From JBBDMU01 sp040878115 (GTDB taxonomy: Bacteria; Bacteroidota; Rhodothermia; Balneolales; Natronogracilivirgulaceae): 50,433 nucleotides of DNA. A model generated the notes under the pieces. It was not told where the DNA came from, did no database searches, and saw only the letters and a program-made list of their open reading frames with translations. Position numbers and translations under genes: made by a program. This document shows positions 43,167 through 50,433 of the stretch, piece after piece (position 1 is the first letter of the stretch; the number at the start of each line of letters is the position of its first letter). The DNA lies in NCBI GenBank assembly GCA_040878115.1, contig JBBDMV010000164.1, positions 1 to 50,433 on the forward strand, written 5' to 3'.

Positions 43167-44276
43167 TCAGGAAACGCTCGCTTTTTCTTTTGAAGCCGGC
43201 TTGCCGGGCAAGATATGGCCCAGCTTCAGACTGATCTCATCCTGCAAAGCCTGCATAAATAACGGATGGTCATTCAACCCTTTGGTAATAGCTAATTTTT
43301 TATAATCCCGGCCTTCGATTTCTTCCCTCAGCTCAATATTTAATTCATGGAGTGTTTCTATATGGTCGGTCACAAAGGCAACCGGGACCATTAAAATATA
43401 CTTCACCCCATAGTCGAGCAGTCTAAAAACCAATTTCTCCGTATTAGGCTGTGTCCATTTGGATGGACCTACACGGGATTGATAACTCAACCAATACGAT
43501 TCCTTCTGTTCACGCATGTTCATCACCCCCTCCACGGTTTCGCGAATATGCTGCGTATAAGGATCTCCTTTTTCAATTTCGCTCAGCGGGGTACCGTGTG
43601 CTGTAAAGACGATATGGACTTTATTTCGTTCCGATTCATCAAAATTCTTTTTTAAGCCTTCATCAATACGGTCATTTAAACTGGCCAGATAGTTTTTGTT
43701 CAAATGGTAATTATTGATGATGTATTCATCCCACGGCGCCGGCTGTTCCTGGCTTCCCCGGATGTCTTCCCAATTCCTGAAACTACTGCCACTGGTAGTG
43801 AATGAAAACTGAGGATATAACGGAAGGAGAACAAGGTGATCAATTTTATCTTCGTAAATTTCTTTGATTACGTCATAATCAAAGGGCAGCCAGTAACGCA
43901 TAGCCGTGTACACTTTCACGGATTGCTCAGGCCATTCCGCTTTAAGCTTTTTCTCGAGAGTGCGCCGCTGAAGCTCGGTCAGGCTGTTGATAGGAGAACA
44001 GCAATCCGAAACAACCTTATTTTGCCGATTGGTGCAATACTTGCTTCCAGTGCAACCGTTCGGGCACCCATTGATCTCTTTGTATTTTTCAGAAACCCCC
44101 TTGTAACGATATTTCGCTATAGTTTTAGCCAGTCGTTTCTGGAATTTACCCCCACCAATATTAATGATATCCTGGTCACCAAACAGATTTTCCAGAAATT
44201 CGCGAACCCCTTCAACGGAAGTGGGGCCACCAAGGTTCATCAAAACGACGCCAATTTTTTCTTGCTTCTTGCTCAT
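43167..44276 (-). CDS. hemH: Ferrochelatase with a Cys-rich insertion
   Basis: Inserts Fe2+ into protoporphyrin IX, the last step of haem synthesis. The 369-aa protein has VLMNLGGPTSVEGVREFLEN, the catalytic His in IVFTAHGTPLS, YWLSYQSRVGPSKWTQP and VPVAFVTDHIETLHEL. Between ING at residues 68-70 and SPIN at 94 the usual sequence is interrupted by about 22 residues holding Cys71, Cys75, Cys81, Cys92 and Cys93. Some bacterial ferrochelatases carry a [2Fe-2S] cluster on internal cysteines, so this is probably such a site. First gene of the hem operon. Confidence 0.95.
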   Translation of the reverse strand: MSKKQEKIGVVLMNLGGPTSVEGVREFLENLFGDQDIINIGGGKFQKRLAKTIAKYRYKGVSEKYKEINGCPNGCTGSKYCTNRQNKVVSDCCSPINSLTELQRRTLEKKLKAEWPEQSVKVYTAMRYWLPFDYDVIKEIYEDKIDHLVLLPLYPQFSFTTSGSSFRNWEDIRGSQEQPAPWDEYIINNYHLNKNYLASLNDRIDEGLKKNFDESERNKVHIVFTAHGTPLSEIEKGDPYTQHIRETVEGVMNMREQKESYWLSYQSRVGPSKWTQPNTEKLVFRLLDYGVKYILMVPVAFVTDHIETLHELNIELREEIEGRDYKKLAITKGLNDHPLFMQALQDEISLKLGHILPGKPASKEKASVS

Positions 44277-44393
44277 AAAATGGGCTTAATTATTATAAAT
44301 CTCTATAATAAACCAATTTTATGTGAAGACATTGTGAAGACAGGGCGTTTAGTTGATAGTTTTTGCAGGCGGCTTCACCACGCCATTTTTTAT

Positions 44394-46121
44394 TTACCCA
44401 TCATTTAACCGTTGCTTATCCTTTTGTAACTGCCTCTTAAGCTTTTGATAGTTGACTTCTTGAACATCTACCTGATTATCAATAGCTATTGATGCTGCTG
44501 TAGCTGCTGACTGTCCCAAAACCATGAATACCGGTTCCATTCTAATTGAACCAAAAGCGATATGTGTGGCAGATAAGGCAACTGGTACCAGTAGGTTTTT
44601 AGCTTCTTCAGCCTTGGGAGTTAAAGATCTATAAGAGATGGGATAAGGAGGAAAATTATGAACCTGGATATCTCCCTCATTTTGTACCATCCCATCCTCA
44701 ACGACCCGCTGTATATGGTGTGAGTCCATGCCATAAGCGGCCATTCCGATGCTATCTTGTGCTACCTTGCTTCCTACAACATTATTCTGCGTCATTACAT
44801 ATTCACCAACCATGCGACGGGCTTCTCGTATATATAATTGTGGGGTAAAATGATCATTTTTTATAAATTCATCTTTAGGATATCCCCATTCAAAGATAAA
44901 CTCCTGTAACTCACTTGGTACACGTGGATCTGTCTTATAGAAATATAACAACCCTTTTGTATAAGCTTCATGGTCTTCAATAATTTCCTGGCGCTTCTCA
45001 TAATTGGCCTCCGGATAATCATGATTCATGCCAATCATGTCAGTGGAAAAGCCTCCACGATTGTTGACATCCGTTTTATTATTTGGCATCCTCGTCCAAA
45101 TAAAATAATCGTTAATGGCTCTGAGATCTGGTTGGGCTTCAAACAAACGAACCAATAATTCATATCGGGTTGAATCATAACCGGTCGGTCGAGTAATGGG
45201 AATTCGATTTTCTGAATTATTAGTCAAAGTCATTCGAAAATTATAGGCCTGAGCTTTATCATCCCCTGTTCCATTAGATTGCAACGTATCAGAACTAATA
45301 CCCCAAAGTAAACCACTCTCGGGATTTCCTTTTTCTATATAAGGATCAACGCCATTAGGAAATTGATGACGATTACGCGATACTCTGCTAAAATAATCTA
45401 CTTTGACTGGATCAATATCATCAGGAAGTCCCTCAGGATAAAGTTGTACTCCATTTAAAGATTCACTGTATGTATTACTAGACTCCCTGCCAACAGCATA
45501 TGAAACTCCAGCACTTGCCATTAAATCACCCTCATATGTAGCATCAATAAAGACCTTCCCTTCGTATGTTGCACCGCTTTCCATCACTATTTGTGTGATT
45601 GTTCTATTTTCTTTAATAACACCTCCCTCTTCATCCAGTCTTTCTCCATATATTAGATCAATTTTTTCCAAATCAATCATGTCCTTATACACCTTCAAGG
45701 CAGCAGATGGCTCAAAAGTCCACATAGCATCCTCACGCTCGTCTGTTCGGCCTTGTTCACCTCCTATGTATTCAGATTTTTTTTGCCCTTTCCAATTGGA
45801 AGAGTTCATATAATATTTATGCACATTTTGGTAAAATTCCCTTGATATCCCTCCAATGGCGTCTTTATTACCGATGTCAGTTGCTCCCAAGCCTCCGGAA
45901 GTTAAGCCACCTAATCTTTGAGTGGGTTCAATCAATAAAATTGATTTACCCATTCTTGAGCTTTGAATAGCCGCTGTTACACCTGCAGATGTTCCACCAT
46001 ACACAACTATATCATATGAAGATTTATTTTTATCTTTCGCATTTATGTTACATCCTATAATGCTCAATGTGATAAGCACTAAAAAATTTAGAATTAAATA
46101 ACGATGAGCCAGTAAGTACAT
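44394..46121 (-). CDS. FAD-dependent oxidoreductase, lipoprotein (paralogue 1)
   Basis: A 575-aa flavoprotein of the FAD_oxidored (PF12831-type) family. A lipoprotein signal ends at Cys24 (SIIGC). The Rossmann motif is DIVVYGGTSAGVTAAIQS, followed by LIEPTQRLGGLTSGGLGATDIG; VFIDATYEGDLMASAGVSYAVGRES and SHIAFGSIRMEPVFMVLGQSAATAA-like segments (the latter near the C-terminus) complete the fold. Relatives are exported enzymes with unknown sugar- or acid-like substrates. It lies 3' of cstA on the same strand, 176 bp away. It is about half identical by eye to the paralogue at 48194-49906. Confidence 0.9.
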   Translation of the reverse strand: MYLLAHRYLILNFLVLITLSIIGCNINAKDKNKSSYDIVVYGGTSAGVTAAIQSSRMGKSILLIEPTQRLGGLTSGGLGATDIGNKDAIGGISREFYQNVHKYYMNSSNWKGQKKSEYIGGEQGRTDEREDAMWTFEPSAALKVYKDMIDLEKIDLIYGERLDEEGGVIKENRTITQIVMESGATYEGKVFIDATYEGDLMASAGVSYAVGRESSNTYSESLNGVQLYPEGLPDDIDPVKVDYFSRVSRNRHQFPNGVDPYIEKGNPESGLLWGISSDTLQSNGTGDDKAQAYNFRMTLTNNSENRIPITRPTGYDSTRYELLVRLFEAQPDLRAINDYFIWTRMPNNKTDVNNRGGFSTDMIGMNHDYPEANYEKRQEIIEDHEAYTKGLLYFYKTDPRVPSELQEFIFEWGYPKDEFIKNDHFTPQLYIREARRMVGEYVMTQNNVVGSKVAQDSIGMAAYGMDSHHIQRVVEDGMVQNEGDIQVHNFPPYPISYRSLTPKAEEAKNLLVPVALSATHIAFGSIRMEPVFMVLGQSAATAASIAIDNQVDVQEVNYQKLKRQLQKDKQRLNDG

Positions 46122-46297
46122 ATTTTCTTCCTGTTTGTCTAAATTAAAATTGTTAAGTATGAGGTTGCTTTATTAATCATCAAGCTCATGCTCATCTGCT
46201 GTAATCTTGCCACTGTAGCTTTATCCAGACTCTCTGGATAATTATTTCCTGCTTCTATTGCAAGTGTTTACATCATTGTGGAATGCTATATCTTCTT

Positions 46298-48055
46298 CTA
46301 AATTTTCTCTTTTATTTCCGGATTTCCTTTCGAAAACTGTTCTTTATCCATCAGCATCCGGGCAGCTTCAATTAAAATCCAGATTGTAAAACCCAGAATA
46401 ATAGCTCCCAGACAAAACAACAGTAAGTTTGCATCGGTCTCTCCCAACCCTGACCACTGAAAGCCAACTTGTTGGATCATAGCCCATATAGTCATGACTA
46501 GGATAAAAACCATGGGAACAAGGGTATATATAATCGATCGACCTTTACGCTTTAACCAAACCGTAATCAACAGCAAGCTTATACCGGCTAAAAGTTGATT
46601 AGCGGTGCCAAACAAAGGCCATAAGAGATATCCTCCGGAACCCAAACCTAGCGGACCTTTCGGAAGCAAAACAAGAGCCGCACTAGATAATACCGCTATT
46701 GAAGTAGCCACATGAATACGCTTCAGTGACTTAATTTGGTAAATTTCTCCTAATTCAGAGATAATATATCGCATCAGTCGCACTGAAGTATCAAGTGTAG
46801 TTGCAGCAAAACTGACAACAATTACCGCTATAATCGTACGAGCAACCTCGGAAGGAATCATTAAGCCAGTTGCCAATTGGCCAGCGCCTTGGATAAAGCT
46901 ATTTAATCCAGTGGCTCCGGCAGCTGAAAAGGATGAGTATGTTGATGTAAAATCATCGTTTGTATTAAATAAAGTTGCAACAGCAATAATAGTGATTACT
47001 GCCAAAGCTCCTTCACCTATTGCACCCAGATACCCTACAAAACGAGCATCCGTTTCCTTGTTAATTTGTTTGGAAGTAGTACCGGAAGCAACCAAACCGT
47101 GAAAACCAGATACGGCCCCACAAGCAATAGTGATAAACAGCAATGGAAACCAGCTGACGTCATCTGCTGTTGGATTACTGATTGGGGCTGTTATATCAGG
47201 AGATAAGAATATCAAACCTAAATACAAAATGGCCAACCCTAGTATCAATTGCTGGGCATTAATGAAATCTCTTGGTTGAAGGAGCTTCCATACGGGAAGT
47301 ATCGAGACGATGTACACATAAATCATCAAAATAACGATCCATGACAAAAACGCCATTGATACACCATTTAATCCAAATAAAACAGTATTCTGTTCTCCCC
47401 CAAAATAACTTATCAAATCGATCTGAAGTAAGGGCACATAAGAAGAAATAACAGCAGCAGAATACATTACAACGAGTGCAATGAGGGAGGGGATCAATAT
47501 ATTTCCACTTCTTTTATAGGTGTAGTAACCAATCCAGATAGCAAGCGGAATCTGGATAAATACTGACAATACACTGGCTGGAAATGAAATGAACAGATTC
47601 GATATCACCCATGCAAATACAGCATTAACCATCAATACCAATATCAGAATGATGAACAGGAACAGAATACGAGCCCGTTCACCAATAAGCTCATTTGCAA
47701 GAGTGCCAATGGAACGACCCTTATGGCGGATGGAGAGTAGCAAAGTACCGAAATCATGAACACCAGCCGCAAATATAGTCCCCACAACTATCCACATTAT
47801 AGCTGGAAGCCATCCCCAGTAAATGGCAATTGCCGGTCCAACAATTGGAGCGGCTCCGGCTATTGATGTAAAATGATGGCCAAATACGACCCATTTATTT
47901 GTTGGTACAAAATCTTTACCATCTTCTAGCTCATGAGCGGGGGTAGTATATTCTGGATCAAGTTGATATATTTTTTCTGCTATAAACTTAGAATAAAAAC
48001 GATAACCTAAATATAGACTCATTAAAGCTATCGTGGCTAACCAGATGCTGTTCAT
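46298..48055 (-). CDS. cstA: CstA-type carbon starvation / pyruvate transporter
   Basis: A 585-aa inner-membrane protein with about 16 helices. YGWGLP-like WLPAIMWIVVGTIFAAGVHDFG, VVFGHHFTSIAGAAPIVGPAIA, GERARILFLFIILILV, ACGAVSGFHGLVASGTTSKQI and WPLFGTANQLLAGISLL are CstA family landmarks. CstA proteins take up pyruvate or peptides by proton symport. The usual regulator and small YbdD-like partner are not seen. Between two FAD oxidoreductase genes, it may import the product that these exported enzymes make; this is inference from position. Confidence 0.93.
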   Translation of the reverse strand: MNSIWLATIALMSLYLGYRFYSKFIAEKIYQLDPEYTTPAHELEDGKDFVPTNKWVVFGHHFTSIAGAAPIVGPAIAIYWGWLPAIMWIVVGTIFAAGVHDFGTLLLSIRHKGRSIGTLANELIGERARILFLFIILILVLMVNAVFAWVISNLFISFPASVLSVFIQIPLAIWIGYYTYKRSGNILIPSLIALVVMYSAAVISSYVPLLQIDLISYFGGEQNTVLFGLNGVSMAFLSWIVILMIYVYIVSILPVWKLLQPRDFINAQQLILGLAILYLGLIFLSPDITAPISNPTADDVSWFPLLFITIACGAVSGFHGLVASGTTSKQINKETDARFVGYLGAIGEGALAVITIIAVATLFNTNDDFTSTYSSFSAAGATGLNSFIQGAGQLATGLMIPSEVARTIIAVIVVSFAATTLDTSVRLMRYIISELGEIYQIKSLKRIHVATSIAVLSSAALVLLPKGPLGLGSGGYLLWPLFGTANQLLAGISLLLITVWLKRKGRSIIYTLVPMVFILVMTIWAMIQQVGFQWSGLGETDANLLLFCLGAIILGFTIWILIEAARMLMDKEQFSKGNPEIKEKI

Positions 48056-48193
48056 TAATTTTTAGCTTATTTTTCAGTAAAATAGCTGGTATTATTTTAC
48101 TTTATTTTTTTGTTATACAACTAAGAACTGGAATTGACAAGTATTTTCAATGCTCAAGCTGTTTCCCTTGCCTAAAACATCCCCTTCCAAATA

Positions 48194-49906
48194 TTATATA
48201 CTTTCCCGGGGTTGGTGAACCGGGAATTCCTCTAAATCGACATCCAAACGCTGGCCTTCTTTTAGTAATTGCCGGCGTAATTTTTGATAAGGCACATCCT
48301 GAACCACCCCGTTTTGTTCCAAGGCTATATCTGCGGCTGCAGCTGATGATTGACCGAGAATCATAAATACAGGTTCCATTCGAATTGAACCAAAAGCAAT
48401 ATGGGAAGATGAAACACCATTGCCGCAAACGAGTAAATTGGTGCACTCGCTACGGCGGGGCGTCAAGGATCTGTATGAAATAGCATATGGGCCTCCTGGT
48501 GAAATTTCCAGGTTTCCTTCATTTTGCACGTATCCTTCTTCAGTGATATACCTTTGCACATTATGTGAATCCATGTTATAAGAACCTAGCCCAATAGAGT
48601 CTTCAGCAACATGTATTCTTCGGCAATCATGTTCTGTTGTTACATATTCACCGATCATGCGCCGGGCTTCACGAATATAGAGCTGTGGCGTCCAATTCCC
48701 GCTCTCCGTATATTCATTAGCATTTAATCCCCACTTTTTATACTCTTCACGAAAATGTTCAGGTACACGTGGATGATTTGCCATCGCCCACATATGTCCC
48801 TGTTGATAAATTTTGTGATCTTCAAGTATTCTTTCCCTGATTGTATGGTTTCCATCAGAATATTCATAATTCATACCAATATTATTTGTCGACACCGCTT
48901 GCCTATTGTTGATATCTGTTGTACGGTTTGGCATCGGCGAGTTAATCCAAGGTATTCGGCCTTCATAACCAGCTTCAAACTTGCGGAACAAGAGTTCATG
49001 TCTTATTTCCTCATAATCTGCGGGCTTTTCAATGGGAATCATTTTATTCGTATCATCAGTTAAGCTCATCCGATAGCAATAAGCCTGTACCCGATGATCT
49101 TCAGAGCCATCTTCACCCGGGCCTGTAGGATCAACACCAGGTAATACCCCGCTATGAGATTGTCCTGGTTTTATATACGGATCTACTTTTACATTAAAAA
49201 CATGATTATGAGACCTTTTTGCTTGTACCCCATTCAGCGTCTCATCATATTTGGCATTACTTTCTCGTCCTATATGATAACTGACACCGGCCATAGCCAT
49301 TAAATCACATTCATAAGTTGCATCCATGAAGACTTCCCCCCGATATACGTTGCCTTCCTCAGTGACAATAGCTGATATTTTGCCTTCTCTTTTTTCTACT
49401 CCCCGATGATTCAAAACAATACGGTCATTCATAACCACCGGAACCCCTGCTTCTTCCAACATCTCTCTGTAGATATTTTCAGCGACATGGGGTTCAAATC
49501 CAAACATGCCTTCGCTATCCTGCTGAAGTCGATTCGTCCTGTTCATATACTCATCCCATGTTTGGTTAGCCCAAGCATTGCCGTTCTCGTAATGCTGGCG
49601 GATCTTGCGATAAAAATCAAATGATATCCCGCCAATTGCCCCACCTTCTCCTTCTACACCAATATCAGTCTGTCCAAGCCCACCTGCAGTTAACCCGCCT
49701 AGATGATTTGAAGGTTCTACTATTATGACAGAACGGCCTTTTTGGGCAGAAGCTATTGCAGCAACAATGCCCGCTGATGAGGCCCCGTAAATAACAATAT
49801 CAAAGCTCTCTCGACTAACAACAGAATGTAACATTCCCCAGGGTAGAATTAGACCTGTAGACAATGCAATAGAATTTTTTATAAATTCGCGACGTTGAAG
49901 TGCCAT
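48194..49906 (-). CDS. FAD-dependent oxidoreductase, Tat-exported (paralogue 2)
   Basis: A 570-aa flavoprotein of the same family as its neighbours. The N-terminus has a Tat signal (RREFIKNS with Arg5-Arg6, then a hydrophobic stretch), which fits export after FAD is bound. Rossmann motif FDIVIYGASSAGIVAAIASA, then EPSNHLGGLTAGGLGQTDIG, MDATYECDLMAMAGVSYHIGRE, and a C-terminal FGSIRMEPVFMILGQSSAAAA. It ends 139 bp upstream of cstA and starts 36 bp after the next paralogue, so the genes probably form one operon. Substrate unknown. Confidence 0.92.
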   Translation of the reverse strand: MALQRREFIKNSIALSTGLILPWGMLHSVVSRESFDIVIYGASSAGIVAAIASAQKGRSVIIVEPSNHLGGLTAGGLGQTDIGVEGEGGAIGGISFDFYRKIRQHYENGNAWANQTWDEYMNRTNRLQQDSEGMFGFEPHVAENIYREMLEEAGVPVVMNDRIVLNHRGVEKREGKISAIVTEEGNVYRGEVFMDATYECDLMAMAGVSYHIGRESNAKYDETLNGVQAKRSHNHVFNVKVDPYIKPGQSHSGVLPGVDPTGPGEDGSEDHRVQAYCYRMSLTDDTNKMIPIEKPADYEEIRHELLFRKFEAGYEGRIPWINSPMPNRTTDINNRQAVSTNNIGMNYEYSDGNHTIRERILEDHKIYQQGHMWAMANHPRVPEHFREEYKKWGLNANEYTESGNWTPQLYIREARRMIGEYVTTEHDCRRIHVAEDSIGLGSYNMDSHNVQRYITEEGYVQNEGNLEISPGGPYAISYRSLTPRRSECTNLLVCGNGVSSSHIAFGSIRMEPVFMILGQSSAAAADIALEQNGVVQDVPYQKLRRQLLKEGQRLDVDLEEFPVHQPRESI

Positions 49907-49942
49907 ATTTTTTATATTTTTTTTGAAAGTTTTTTTACATGA

Positions 49943-50433
49943 TCAACCCTTAACCATGCACCCGCCTTCAATCACCGGTTCTGATTCAAAGCGTATTCGT
50001 TCTTGCGGCATATCTGCTTCCTTTAGCGCGGGTGGATATTCATCGGTATCCACATCCAGCTTCTGGCCATCAGCAATCAGCTGGTTTCGAAGTTTCGAAT
50101 AATCGAGGTCATGCAATCCAGATCCTTCTTCTAATGATTGTACGGCCGCTGTTGCAGCCGATTGGCCCAGTAACATAAATACCGGCTCCATACGAATTGA
50201 CCCAAAGGCAATATGTGAAGATGACACACCATTGCCACAAACCAGTAAATTGCCGCACTCTTTCCTTTTCGGGAGCAATGATCGATATGAAAATGGATAA
50301 GGGCCTCTCGGTTTTACTACTATATTACCTTCATTCTGCACACAACCGCCTTCAGAAATATATCGCTGCACGTTATGTGAGTCCATTTGGTAGGAACCGA
50401 GCCCTACCGGGTCTTCAGCCAAACGTAACCGCC
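49943..50433 (-). CDS. FAD-dependent oxidoreductase (paralogue 3), C-terminal part
   Basis: The last 163 or so residues of a third member of the family; the 5' end lies beyond the window. RRLRLAEDPVGLGSYQMDSHNVQRYI corresponds to RRIHVAEDSIGLGSYNMDSH in the Tat paralogue, and SSHIAFGSIRMEPVFMLLGQ is shared by all. The frame runs to the window edge without a stop. 36 bp separate it from paralogue 2. Confidence 0.9.
   Translation of the reverse strand, partial: RLRLAEDPVGLGSYQMDSHNVQRYISEGGCVQNEGNIVVKPRGPYPFSYRSLLPKRKECGNLLVCGNGVSSSHIAFGSIRMEPVFMLLGQSAATAAVQSLEEGSGLHDLDYSKLRNQLIADGQKLDVDTDEYPPALKEADMPQERIRFESEPVIEGGCMVKG

Noticed and set aside
48147..48446. 99-codon minus-strand frame
   Set aside because: Shadow of the Tat-exported FAD oxidoreductase in another frame.

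Overview
The window reads as a chromosome segment of a marine or saline member of the Bacteroidota/Balneolota group (Rhodothermia-like). This is an inference from the gene families: many Bacteroidota-style lipoproteins, an ECF sigma factor beside a membrane-anchored beta-barrel protein, a DUF4292 / TPR / EnvC-like cluster, a TorF-like porin, weak Shine-Dalgarno sites, promoters of the TTTG-N19-TAnnTTTG type, and a GC content that looks to be in the mid-40s. No plasmid, phage, CRISPR or insertion sequence is visible.

Layout. 0.2-6 kb: a minus-strand glycerol regulon, gntR - glpK - glpD - glpF - glycerophosphodiesterase, with a good operator in front of glpK and a weaker one in front of gntR. 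6.2-10.1 kb: an eight-haem cytochrome/HEAT/TPR lipoprotein and a lipoprotein sulfatase. 10.1-12.2 kb: a long gene-poor stretch with repeats and hairpins, then an ArsR regulator overlapping an AHSA1 (SRPBCC) gene. 12.2-18.3 kb: a two-domain FKBP lipoprotein, an ECF sigma factor overlapping an anti-sigma-like/beta-barrel protein, a divergent pair of paralogous lipoproteins, a DUF6152/DUF6644 pair and one more lipoprotein. 18.6 kb: tRNA-Leu(UAA). 18.9-20.5 kb: a GC-rich permease-prefix membrane protein behind what looks like a gutted padR gene. 20.6-25.6 kb: CorA, a second sulfatase and a GNAT-nitrilase fusion. 25.7-30 kb: an envelope cluster (TPR lipoprotein, DUF4292 lipoprotein, EnvC-like protein with a dead LytM domain, small membrane protein). 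30.1-34 kb: a BtuF-like protein, an FMN reductase, and an ammonium transporter with a TorF-like porin. 34.3-36.9 kb: rarA, an ArsR regulator and a frameshifted rhodanese remnant. 37-44.3 kb: haem synthesis, hemH-hemA-hemC-hemD-hemE in one tight operon plus hemF, with a SIMPL protein divergent from hemF. 44.4 kb to the end: three paralogous exported FAD-dependent oxidoreductases (the last cut by the window edge) around a CstA-type transporter.

How the parts work together. The glycerol block can take in glycerol, phosphorylate it, oxidise it to dihydroxyacetone phosphate, and release glycerol-3-phosphate from phosphodiesters. The hem operon covers glutamyl-tRNA to haem except hemL and hemB, which must lie elsewhere; haem is needed by the eight-haem cytochrome. 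Two sulfatases and the exported FAD oxidoreductases suggest use of sulfated or otherwise modified organic matter.

Most unusual. A 58-bp perfect palindrome without spacer lies between torF and rarA. A composite nested inverted repeat occurs in two inverted copies about 39 kb apart. The sigma-factor partner could in principle reach from cytoplasm to outer membrane. Two genes (padR and an MBL/rhodanese-type protein) appear to be decaying. I did not find a multi-gene system that I could honestly call new; the strongest leads are the sigma/beta-barrel pair and the repeat family.
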